Shown in pieces: positions 1 through 6,452 of a DNA stretch of 36,363 nucleotides. The notes under the pieces were generated by a model. It worked only from the letters and a program-made list of their open reading frames with translations. It searched no databases and was not told the origin of the DNA. Within the stretch, counting starts at the first letter, position 1. Each line of letters begins with the position of its first letter. The DNA comes from Spirochaetota bacterium (GTDB lineage: Bacteria; Spirochaetota; B62-G9; DRHN01). Where the stretch lies: contig CP070841.1 of assembly GCA_020342115.1 (NCBI GenBank), positions 2,294,504-2,330,866 of the forward strand, read 5' to 3'. The position numbers and the translations under genes are program-made.

Positions 1-81
1 ATTGAGGAGGGACCGCCTGATAAGCTCTTCGAGAACCCTGATATGGAGAGGACAAAACGATTTCTCAAGCACATACTTTAA
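1..81 (+). CDS. C-terminal end of an amino-acid-type ABC transporter ATP-binding protein (partial)
   Basis: The window opens inside a reading frame that ends with TAA at 79-81. The 26 visible residues read as a G-P-P-D-K-L-F-E-N-P segment, an E-R-T-K-R-F-L motif and a final K-H-I-L. This is the usual C-terminus of GlnQ/HisP-type polar amino acid ABC ATPases (typically E-x-G-x-P-x-x-I/L-F-x-x-P followed by R-x-x-x-F-L). The catalytic motifs lie upstream, outside the window, so the substrate cannot be inferred. The family assignment rests only on this tail. Confidence 0.7.
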   Translation: MEEGPPDKLFENPDMERTKRFLKHIL

Positions 82-179
82 TCCTGCTGTTATGCTTTCC
101 GATAATCTCTTTTATGAATAAATTAAGAAATCGAGTTTCTGGACATATAAAATATGTACACACTCAATTGTACTTTTAT

Positions 180-208
180 TTCATAGAATAAGTGGCACTT
201 CTTATATT
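180..208 (+). promoter_or_regulatory. possible sigma70 promoter of the xylose-isomerase-like gene
   Basis: TTCATA (180-185) and TATATT (203-208) are separated by 17 bases and sit 27 bases before the chosen start at 236. The -35 box is weak (4 of 6 to consensus). A short dyad, GTACA-N8-TGTAC, lies just upstream at about 155-172 and could be an operator. Confidence 0.3.
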
Positions 209-235
209 GTAGATCAAATGCAAGGAGGTTTTAGA

Positions 236-1444
236 ATGTCTCTTAAACGCAAGTTATCAATGCCTTACTGGTGTGTGGCAAATCCTGTTGGTGATCCTTT
301 TGGTCCAGGTGTAATGGAGAGGATAAGTTCATTAGAAGTAACCGATATTCTTTGTGGGGCAAAGAAAGATGGACTGATCGATTTTACTGCTGCTCATGAT
401 GATGATCTTGTCGATTGGGATCCATATCACGAAAATGATGCTGAAGATGACAATAGCGAAACATATCAAACTTTACAAAAGATTAAGGATAGGCTCGCTA
501 AAGCCAAGCTCGGTTTCAAGATGATTGCCTGTGATCTGCATAGGAACCCGGTATTCAGGAATGGGGGAATTTCAAATCCAGATCCAAGAATACGACTTCT
601 TGCTGCAAAGAAAGTCATGCGAGCGTTGAGGATCGGGAATTTTCTCGGTGCCGAGTATTTCACCTACTGGGTTGCCCGTGATGGTTTTGAGACGCAATTT
701 GCAGTTCCGTGGGGTAGGAACTATGAATACATAAAAGATGGCTTGAATCTTGTGACACGATATTCGAGGGATAAGAACTTAAGTATAAAACAAGGGACGA
801 TTGAAAACAAGCCCAATGAGCCCAGAGGTGAGATGTATCTACCCACTGTCGGGCATTCGCTTGCATTGATTGCGAAGCTGGAGTCTCCGGATTTCTGGGG
901 AGTGAACCCTGAGCTGCTTCAGCATGAGCAGATGACCGGGCTGACAGGTGTTCAGGCGGCTTGTTTTGCCGCAAGCCAGAATAAGCTCTTTTTTCTCCAT
1001 GTAGGAAACCAGAAGCCAAATCAGTTCGACAATGATAATCCTGTACTGATTGGAATCGATGGTTTGAAGGAGTTTATCAGTATCCTCTATGCTTTGAACA
1101 ATATGGGCTGGGATGGGTATATTGAGTATGACAATCACATGCTGAGGTCTGATACAGCAGTTGGAAAGGATAATGCAGTTACCCTGAGGAGGAGATTCAT
1201 AGAGCTTGACGTTGCCGCGTACAGATTGGCGGAGCAGAAAGCAAACCAGCTTGCTGCTGACAAAGAAATTTCCAGGATCCAGGATAAACTGTGGAACTTA
1301 AATACAGATTTAGCAAAAGTCCTTGCAAGCGGTGATTATAAGAAGATTGCAGCGACGAGCGTAGATTACAATACTGTAAACAGTGAAGCTCTCGGGATAG
1401 GGGACCTGGATTTACTGGTTAACAAGAAGCTTCTTGGAATATAA
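236..1444 (+). CDS. xylA: class I xylose isomerase-like TIM-barrel sugar isomerase
   Basis: This 402-residue protein aligns from memory with actinobacterial xylose isomerases, which interconvert D-xylose and D-xylulose (and glucose and fructose) using two divalent metals. Conserved features are the H54-D-D-D57 catalytic pair, N-P-V-F near 104-107, W145, E190-N-K192-P-N-E-P, P-T-V-G-H, H230-E-Q-M, D265-x-D267 and D299. Two changes are notable. The position of metal-1 ligand Asp245 (Streptomyces numbering) is H255, and one residue is inserted between metal ligands E226 and H230. The start at 236 is preferred over 218 because AAGGAGG (222-228) sits 7 bases before it. The gene stands alone, ahead of a strong hairpin and convergent with folD. 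Xylose itself may not be the substrate given the altered metal site. Confidence 0.8.
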   Translation: MSLKRKLSMPYWCVANPVGDPFGPGVMERISSLEVTDILCGAKKDGLIDFTAAHDDDLVDWDPYHENDAEDDNSETYQTLQKIKDRLAKAKLGFKMIACDLHRNPVFRNGGISNPDPRIRLLAAKKVMRALRIGNFLGAEYFTYWVARDGFETQFAVPWGRNYEYIKDGLNLVTRYSRDKNLSIKQGTIENKPNEPRGEMYLPTVGHSLALIAKLESPDFWGVNPELLQHEQMTGLTGVQAACFAASQNKLFFLHVGNQKPNQFDNDNPVLIGIDGLKEFISILYALNNMGWDGYIEYDNHMLRSDTAVGKDNAVTLRRRFIELDVAAYRLAEQKANQLAADKEISRIQDKLWNLNTDLAKVLASGDYKKIAATSVDYNTVNSEALGIGDLDLLVNKKLLGI

Positions 1445-1472
1445 AAAATAATTTGAATCAGTAGGTATAGGG

Positions 1473-1523
1473 GCAAGCCTGCAATCTCTGCGACCAGATG
1501 TATCGCAGAGATTTAAGGCTTGC
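1473..1523. terminator. long hairpin between convergent xylA-like gene and folD
   Basis: Two nested perfect arms, GCAAGCCT/AGGCTTGC and AATCTCTGCGA/TCGCAGAGATT, separated by 2-base bulges, form a stem of about 19 pairs with a 9-base loop. It lies between two converging genes and probably ends transcription from both sides, although there is no strong T-run. Confidence 0.6.
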
Positions 1524-1548
1524 TTCGTTAATATCCACTATTTAATTA

Positions 1549-2463
1549 CTATTCTAATCCGTGCTGGACCTTTGCCGCTTTCACAGTATTACGCATCAAC
1601 ATCATGTTTGTTATTGCTCCAACACCGCCGGGCACGGGAGTAATCTTACCGGCTTTTTCCTTTACAGCATCGAAATCAACATCACCAACGGTCTTTGTTT
1701 TCGGTTTTCCCTTTTCATTGAGCACAGGTTCCCCATTCTCATCGAGAACCTTAACCCTGTTTATACCCACATCGATTACAAAAGCTCCTTCCTTGACTTG
1801 AGCTGGAGTGATAAGATTGGCTTTACCTGCAGCAACAATGAGAATATCAGCACCTGTGGTGTGTTTTTCGAGGTTTTTCGCCATAGAGGTGAATATATGG
1901 GTAGTGCTTGTTGTTGCATTCCTGTTCAAACAAAGTATGGAGATAGGTTTGCCAACGATATTTGAATGACCCACAACCACGATCTCGGCTCCCTCGAAAT
2001 TAACCTTTTCTCTATCCATGATCTCAATACACGCAGCAGGAGTAGCAGGTGCAAATGTGATCTCACCAAGGGTGAGCTTTCCCATGTTGTAAGGATGGAA
2101 GCAGTCTATATCTTTGTTGAGCTCGATAGTGTTAATAATTGCATAATCTGAGATATGCTCGGGGAATGGTCTGAGAGGGATTATACCGCTCACCTTGTCG
2201 TTTTCATTGAGCTCTTCAACGACCTTAACAACATCAGCTTCACTTGCATCGCTTGAGGGATTAGCATTTGTATATTCGACACCCATTTCCTGACAGAACT
2301 TTTCAATCTGGCCCCTGTACATGCGGGCTCCGAAATCATCTCCTACCAGGACTGTCGCGATCCCGACTGATATACCCTTCTTTTTCAGCCCTTCGATGTC
2401 ACTCATGAGTTCCTTTTTGATCTCTTCTGCGATTGCTACGCAATCAATAACCTTTGCACTCAC
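1549..2463 (-). CDS. folD: FolD-type methylene-tetrahydrofolate dehydrogenase, cyclohydrolase site altered
   Basis: This 304-residue protein has the full FolD architecture: an N-terminal catalytic domain (about 1-125) and a Rossmann NADP domain (about 140-280) with G-H-S-N-I-V-G-K-P, a D-V-G-I-N motif and a T-P-V-P-G-G-V-G motif. FolD normally oxidises 5,10-methylene-THF and then hydrolyses methenyl-THF to 10-formyl-THF. Aligned with E. coli FolD, Tyr is kept (Y49) but the catalytic Lys of the Y-x-x-x-K motif is I53. The Gln of the V-Q-L-P-L-P motif is L97, and the P-C-T-P motif reads P-A-T-P. D120 of K-D-x-D is kept. Cyclohydrolase activity is therefore probably lost while dehydrogenase activity may remain. 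The start is GTG, 5 bases after GGAGGG. fchA lies 176 bases upstream on the same strand and can supply the missing step. Confidence 0.88.
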   Translation of the reverse strand: MSAKVIDCVAIAEEIKKELMSDIEGLKKKGISVGIATVLVGDDFGARMYRGQIEKFCQEMGVEYTNANPSSDASEADVVKVVEELNENDKVSGIIPLRPFPEHISDYAIINTIELNKDIDCFHPYNMGKLTLGEITFAPATPAACIEIMDREKVNFEGAEIVVVGHSNIVGKPISILCLNRNATTSTTHIFTSMAKNLEKHTTGADILIVAAGKANLITPAQVKEGAFVIDVGINRVKVLDENGEPVLNEKGKPKTKTVGDVDFDAVKEKAGKITPVPGGVGAITNMMLMRNTVKAAKVQHGLE

Positions 2464-2493
2464 TTTTTCCCTCCATATTTTAGTTTTTATATT

Positions 2494-2521
2494 AGGATAT
2501 GGTGTAAAGATAAGGATGCAA
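2494..2521 (-). promoter_or_regulatory. possible folD promoter
   Basis: On the minus strand TTGCAT and TATCCT are separated by 16 bases, about 30 bases before the GTG start of folD. Each box matches consensus at 4 of 6 positions or better. It would let folD be transcribed separately from fchA. Confidence 0.3.
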
Positions 2522-2639
2522 AGCGATCCCTTTAATCACAGCATATTTTGATGTGAAAAGATAGCCTCGTTTGTTATCCTCATACATTACCATTCATATA
2601 ATATATTTACATAAATATCTTTTTTGTCTATGTTTTAAT

Positions 2640-3269
2640 TCAGCTTTTCAGCCTTTCCAGTGTGTAGGAGAGTGCATCTTCTTTGATCCTGCCTACCTCG
2701 TCAAGGATATCCTCAACTCTCTGTTCGATACTTTTCACATACTCCTTGTCTTTCATCCAGCTGAAGTTAATCCGAACATTCATCATTGCACCGATGCAGG
2801 CAGCTTCTGCAAAAAGAGCAGATATCGCACCATCTGAAATCGCCATTTCATTGCCTTTTTTCAACACCTCACTCGAAAGTCTTGATACTTCAAGACTTTT
2901 TTCCATGATAGCAAGGGGCACTTCGGTCGCCTTTTTGAGTCCAGCTTCGATTGCTTCTGCCCTCTTCTTTTTCTCATCTTCAGTTTCTTTGGGGAGCTTA
3001 AATGCTTTTGACGCATCATCAAAAGCCTCTGTATCCTTTTGTAGAAGTACCAAAAGATCATCTTTGAGACTTTGAGCTTTACTTAAGAATTCCTCCATCT
3101 CGGGCTTCACGTTTTCGTACCCCTTTTTATTTACTGTGAGAGCAGCTAACATGCCGGAGAGACTCGCTGCAATAGCACCCGTGAGCGCAGAGGCGCTCCC
3201 TCCTCCGGGTTCCGGACTATTGGAACATAGCTTGTCAAGAAAATAGTGCAGTGGTTGTGATACGTACAT
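2640..3269 (-). CDS. fchA: methenyl-tetrahydrofolate cyclohydrolase, FTCD-C/FchA family
   Basis: This 209-residue, mostly helical protein belongs to the formiminotransferase-cyclodeaminase C-terminal family. The signature P19-E-P-G-G-G-S-A-S-A-L is at residues 19-29, and the length matches stand-alone FchA enzymes (about 200-210). FchA hydrolyses 5,10-methenyl-THF to 10-formyl-THF in the cytosol. A cyclodeaminase role in histidine breakdown is the alternative, but no formiminotransferase or hut gene is near. The next gene downstream on the same strand is a FolD lacking its cyclohydrolase lysine. The ATG at 3267-3269 is preceded by AGGAGG and GAGGAG. Confidence 0.85.
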   Translation of the reverse strand: MYVSQPLHYFLDKLCSNSPEPGGGSASALTGAIAASLSGMLAALTVNKKGYENVKPEMEEFLSKAQSLKDDLLVLLQKDTEAFDDASKAFKLPKETEDEKKKRAEAIEAGLKKATEVPLAIMEKSLEVSRLSSEVLKKGNEMAISDGAISALFAEAACIGAMMNVRINFSWMKDKEYVKSIEQRVEDILDEVGRIKEDALSYTLERLKS

Positions 3270-3435
3270 GACTCCTCAACCTCCTGAATGTAGTAAACAC
3301 AATTGTATGAGGTAAATAATGTAACAGAAGTTTCACAATTTATAAAGAATCTTTTACATATATAGCAATGAAAACTTGAATTTTTCAGAATTTCATAGAT
3401 AATTTCAAAAACTATGATTGTGAGTGTATAGTTAC

Positions 3436-4422
3436 ATGAATGTTATTACAGGTGCATCAGGTCATGTGGGAGCTAATCTCACAAGGGTTATACTCGAACG
3501 AAACGAGGCGGTGCGTGTATTGGTGAGAGAGGACAGGCGAGCACTCGAAGGCCTTGATGTCGAGCTTATAAATGGAGATGTCCTCGATCTTGAGTCTCTC
3601 CTCCGTGCATTTAAAGGCGCTCGTATTATCTATCATCTTGCAGCCAAAATATCTATGTACAAACATGACGAAAAAAATATGTTCAGGGTGAATGTCGAGG
3701 GAACTCAAAATGTGATAAAGGCGTGCTTTACATGCAGGGTAGAACGCCTTGTCCATTTCAGCTCAATCCATACACTTTCTCCATTCCCGAAAGATGAGGT
3801 TCTCGATGAGGCGAGAGAATTTGTAGATGAAAGGAAATTGAGCCCATATGATAGAACAAAGGCTCTGGCAGAGAAAGAGATTGAAAAGGCTATAGATCGG
3901 GGGCTTGATGCAGTTGTGGTGTGCCCAACGGCAATAATGGGGCCGTTCGATTTTAAACCTTCATATGCAGGAAAGACTCTGCTCGATATTTATCATGGAA
4001 GGATTCCTGCTCTCATCGATGGGGGATTCGACTGGGTCGATGTGCGTGATGTGGTTAACGGTGCGCTAGCTGCTGCAAAGGATGGACGGTCAGGGGAGCG
4101 TTACATCTTTTCAGGGAAATGGTATACTGTCAGGGAGATATGCGAGATGGTGAGAGATATCACCGGTTGTAAAATCCCGCGTATGGTTGTGCCGATGTGG
4201 CTTGCACGCGGTTTTGCACCTCCAGTGACTTTAGCGGCGAGGGTATTAGGAAAATCCCCGATGTTCACCTCAGGAGCACTCTACGTTCTCCGTCATTATA
4301 AGTATATATCACACGCAAAAGCATCAAAAGAGTTCGGTTACAAGCCACGTCCTATTGCGCGGACAATTAGTGATCTCTTCAAATGGTTTAAGGATTTTGG
4401 TTATTTACACAACGATTTATAG
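3436..4422 (+). CDS. extended short-chain dehydrogenase/epimerase (3-beta-HSD/sugar-epimerase-like)
   Basis: This roughly 328-residue extended SDR has the Rossmann glycine motif T-G-A-S-G-H-V-G at 5-12, an acidic loop (D-V-L-D-L) near 48-52, an H-L-A-A segment at 67-70, S109/S110 and the catalytic Y138-D-R-T-K142. Relatives include 3-beta-hydroxysteroid dehydrogenases, dihydroflavonol-reductase-like proteins and sugar epimerases such as HpnA, and sequence alone does not decide between them. The gene ends 12 bases before a steroid 5-alpha-reductase homologue that shares its Shine-Dalgarno region, so the two are probably co-transcribed and may act on one lipid or steroid substrate. ATG 3436 places the glycine motif at the usual distance. 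A GTG at 3424 is in frame, and neither start has a clear ribosome site. Confidence 0.78.
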   Translation: MNVITGASGHVGANLTRVILERNEAVRVLVREDRRALEGLDVELINGDVLDLESLLRAFKGARIIYHLAAKISMYKHDEKNMFRVNVEGTQNVIKACFTCRVERLVHFSSIHTLSPFPKDEVLDEAREFVDERKLSPYDRTKALAEKEIEKAIDRGLDAVVVCPTAIMGPFDFKPSYAGKTLLDIYHGRIPALIDGGFDWVDVRDVVNGALAAAKDGRSGERYIFSGKWYTVREICEMVRDITGCKIPRMVVPMWLARGFAPPVTLAARVLGKSPMFTSGALYVLRHYKYISHAKASKEFGYKPRPIARTISDLFKWFKDFGYLHNDL

Positions 4423-4434
4423 GAGATGAAAGGC

Positions 4435-5187
4435 ATGCAACTATTTAATATTTTTTTAGTTATATGGGCTGCTGTAGCATTCGGTAATTTCATTCTTCTA
4501 TTCTTCAAGCCAGCCCCCTATGGGCGCCATATAACGGAGAAAGTGGGCCCCATAATCAACAGCTCCATGGGGTGGTTTTATATGGAGGTTAGCACGCTGA
4601 TCATCATGCTGATACTCTTTTTCTTTGGGGATCGCAGGGATAATACTGTAGCAATTGTATTCCTGGGAATGTGGCTTTTTCATTACTCACACCGCACGTT
4701 TATATTTCCCCTGCGAAGAAGAGGCGGGCTTAACAGGATGCCTCTCTTTATTATGCTGTTTGCACTGTTTTTCAATCTTGTAAATGCATATCTGAATGGA
4801 AGGTACCTTTTTATGCTTGCACCGGTTTACGATATCAGCTGGCTTTTAGGTATACGATTCTTAAGTGGTGCTGCGCTTTTTGCACTGGGGTTTGTGATAA
4901 ATGTATATTCAGACCAGATTCTCATAAATTTGAGAAAGAAAGATAAAGAAGGTTACAGGATTCCGCATGGTGGTCTTTATAGATTTGTATCGTGCCCGAA
5001 CTACCTTGGTGAGATAATAGAGTGGATAGGGTGGGCCCTTGCTACATGGTCGCTTGCAGGGTTTGTATTTGCTTTCTGGACAGTAGCGAATCTAGCTCCC
5101 CGTTCCAGAACCCATCATAAATGGTATAATGAACAGTTCGAAGAATACCCGACCACACGAAAAGCCCTTATCCCGTTTTTATTTTGA
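4435..5187 (+). CDS. steroid 5-alpha-reductase (SRD5A) family membrane enzyme
   Basis: This 250-residue polytopic membrane protein has about six or seven hydrophobic segments and nearly the length of human SRD5A1/2. Family residues visible are W-F-Y-M-E51 (catalytic Glu position), H83-Y-S-H-R-T-F89 (the H-Y-x-H-R-T-F motif), the G-G-L-Y-R-F-V segment with N189-Y190 and G-E-I-I-E-W, then H-H-K-W-Y-N and a terminal I-P-F-L-F. Known members reduce the delta-4 bond of 3-oxo-steroids with NADPH, or the alpha double bond of polyprenals/polyprenols (SRD5A3). AGGAG at 4421-4425 lies 9 bases from ATG 4435, better than ATG 4426. Coupling to an SDR suggests a two-step redox change on a steroid-like or isoprenoid lipid. 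The exact substrate is unknown. Confidence 0.85.
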   Translation: MQLFNIFLVIWAAVAFGNFILLFFKPAPYGRHITEKVGPIINSSMGWFYMEVSTLIIMLILFFFGDRRDNTVAIVFLGMWLFHYSHRTFIFPLRRRGGLNRMPLFIMLFALFFNLVNAYLNGRYLFMLAPVYDISWLLGIRFLSGAALFALGFVINVYSDQILINLRKKDKEGYRIPHGGLYRFVSCPNYLGEIIEWIGWALATWSLAGFVFAFWTVANLAPRSRTHHKWYNEQFEEYPTTRKALIPFLF

Positions 5188-5202
5188 AAATTTAATATAA
5201 AC

Positions 5203-5270
5203 ATGGGGACGGAGTATGAATTCATGAATTTGTAGCTCTCTATAGTCATAAATTCATACCCCGTCCCCAT
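5203..5270. repeat. imperfect palindrome with GGGGACGG ends (REP/MITE-like)
   Basis: Arms of 23 bases (5203-5225 and 5248-5270) face each other across 22 bases and differ at two positions. Both differences become G-T pairs on the minus strand. The outer ends are ATGGGGACGG and CCGTCCCCAT. From memory, GGGGACGGAG-type palindromes occur repeatedly between genes in several uncultured bacterial groups, often with REP-associated (Y1) transposases. Only one copy is seen here and no transposase is in the window. It could also act as a terminator for the preceding gene. Confidence 0.6.
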
Positions 5271-5298
5271 TATCTTAGAAGTATATTGCAACCATAAT

Positions 5299-5327
5299 TT
5301 GACCTTCTGCCTCTTTCTGTTTAATTT
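5299..5327 (+). promoter_or_regulatory. sigma70-like promoter of the acyl-ACP thioesterase gene
   Basis: TTGACC (5299-5304) and TAATTT (5322-5327) are separated by 17 bases, 43 bases before the ATG at 5371. Confidence 0.45.
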
Positions 5328-5370
5328 ATAAAGTTCGTATCAAGTTGAGTCTTGTAACAGAATATTCATC

Positions 5371-6141
5371 ATGCCCGAAACACACGAAAATACAATTGAC
5401 AAACCATTAATCTGGAAAGAGAAACACCAGATAAGGTCCTATGATGTTGATGCAGAAAAGAGGGCAACCCTCATGAGTCTCTGCAGGTATTTCCAGGAAA
5501 GTGCGGGGCATCATTCCCAGACCGCAAAACTCGGTTATGACCACCTCCTGGAAATGGGACAATTCTGGGTACTTTCAAGGTTCTTTATTGAGGTTGATCG
5601 TTATCCACTATGGCAGGAACAGATCAGTATCGAAACCTGGTCAAAGGGACCTGAAGGTATATTCGCATTGAGGGATTTCATCTTTTACGATACTGATGAA
5701 AAGGTAATCGCAAGGGGAACCAGCGGCTGGCTGACTCTTGATATCGAGAAGCGCCGACCCAGGCGTCTTGACTATTTTGCTGAGATAATGCCCTATGTAA
5801 GTGATAAACATGCAGTGGAGCATAGATTTTCAAAGATTCCCCCTATTGAGAAACCTGATATCAAATCCACATTCACTGTCTGCTATTACGATTTAGACAT
5901 CAGCAACCATGTAACTAGCACAAAATACATAGAATGGATTCTCATAAGCTTCCCTATTGAATATTTAACTACCAAACAAGTAAGAAATTTCGAGATCAAT
6001 TTCATGGCAGAATCTCTATATAACGACGAGATCTTGATTCTTTGGGATGAAACCTCTCAAAACAAGAAGGTCACATCTGTAATGGTAAAAAGAAAAACCG
6101 ATAATCGGGAACTCTGCAGGGCTCGAGTTGGGTGGGACTAA
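5371..6141 (+). CDS. acyl-ACP thioesterase, double hotdog (FatA/FatB-like)
   Basis: This 256-residue protein belongs to the acyl-ACP thioesterase family (Pfam 01643 type), which hydrolyses acyl-ACP to release free fatty acids. The N-terminal hotdog (about 15-145) starts with I-R-S-Y-D-V-D and includes F-Q-E-S-A-G-H-H. The C-terminal hotdog (about 165-256) carries Y-Y-D174-L-D176-I-S-N179-H180-V, matching the family D-x-D-x-x-x-H-V catalytic segment. No signal peptide is present, so it is cytosolic. No clear ribosome site precedes ATG 5371. A distinct promoter and a palindrome separate it from the SDR/5AR pair. Chain-length preference cannot be read from the sequence. Confidence 0.85.
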   Translation: MPETHENTIDKPLIWKEKHQIRSYDVDAEKRATLMSLCRYFQESAGHHSQTAKLGYDHLLEMGQFWVLSRFFIEVDRYPLWQEQISIETWSKGPEGIFALRDFIFYDTDEKVIARGTSGWLTLDIEKRRPRRLDYFAEIMPYVSDKHAVEHRFSKIPPIEKPDIKSTFTVCYYDLDISNHVTSTKYIEWILISFPIEYLTTKQVRNFEINFMAESLYNDEILILWDETSQNKKVTSVMVKRKTDNRELCRARVGWD

Positions 6142-6188
6142 AAAGGGTGATCATTCTCACTCCTATACAGATTAGTTGACATTTTATA

Positions 6189-6217
6189 TTGACAAAGATT
6201 CAGCATTAATTTAGTAT
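6189..6217 (+). promoter_or_regulatory. strong sigma70-like promoter upstream of fhs
   Basis: TTGACA (6189-6194, perfect), a 17-base spacer and TAGTAT (6212-6217). A second TTGACA lies at 6176-6181. Transcription would start near 6224, leaving a leader of about 230 bases before fhs. The 311 bases between 6142 and 6452 hold no gene: only this promoter and the two dyads described separately. Confidence 0.55.
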
Positions 6218-6236
6218 ATGAATCACTCAATTAGTT

Positions 6237-6257
6237 TCTGGTGAACAGCTTACCAGA
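6237..6257. promoter_or_regulatory. TCTGGT-N9-ACCAGA dyad, copy 1 (fhs leader)
   Basis: Perfect 6-base inverted repeat (6237-6242 and 6252-6257) preceded by AATTAGTT. It sits about 13-33 bases past the predicted transcription start, where a repressor or an RNA hairpin could act. A second copy with the same left flank lies 116 bases downstream. Confidence 0.5.
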
Positions 6258-6352
6258 TACTTTGTTAGTTCTTGGTTGGCTGCATTATATACTTATGACA
6301 TAATTATATAAAAAACGACTTATTGGTTTTCACTTGGTAATTCTAATTAATT

Positions 6353-6370
6353 TCTGGTGAATAAACCAGA
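6353..6370. promoter_or_regulatory. TCTGGT-N6-ACCAGA dyad, copy 2 (fhs leader)
   Basis: Second copy of the fhs-leader dyad (6353-6358 and 6365-6370) with left flank AATTAATT. The shared core is TTTCTGGTGAA before the loop and ACCAGAT after it, but the loop is 3 bases shorter than in copy 1. Keeping the stem while changing the loop suggests that the dyad itself is the functional element. Confidence 0.5.
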
Positions 6371-6452
6371 TGTAGAAATATTCGTAGCTTTATATCCCTA
6401 ACTATTGAAATATATACAGTTAATAAAACCTAATAAACGAGGAGGATAAGAA

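Noticed and set aside
6224..6452. Known riboswitch (for example THF) in the fhs leader
   Set aside because: I could not match the leader to any known riboswitch consensus; only the duplicated dyad is certain.
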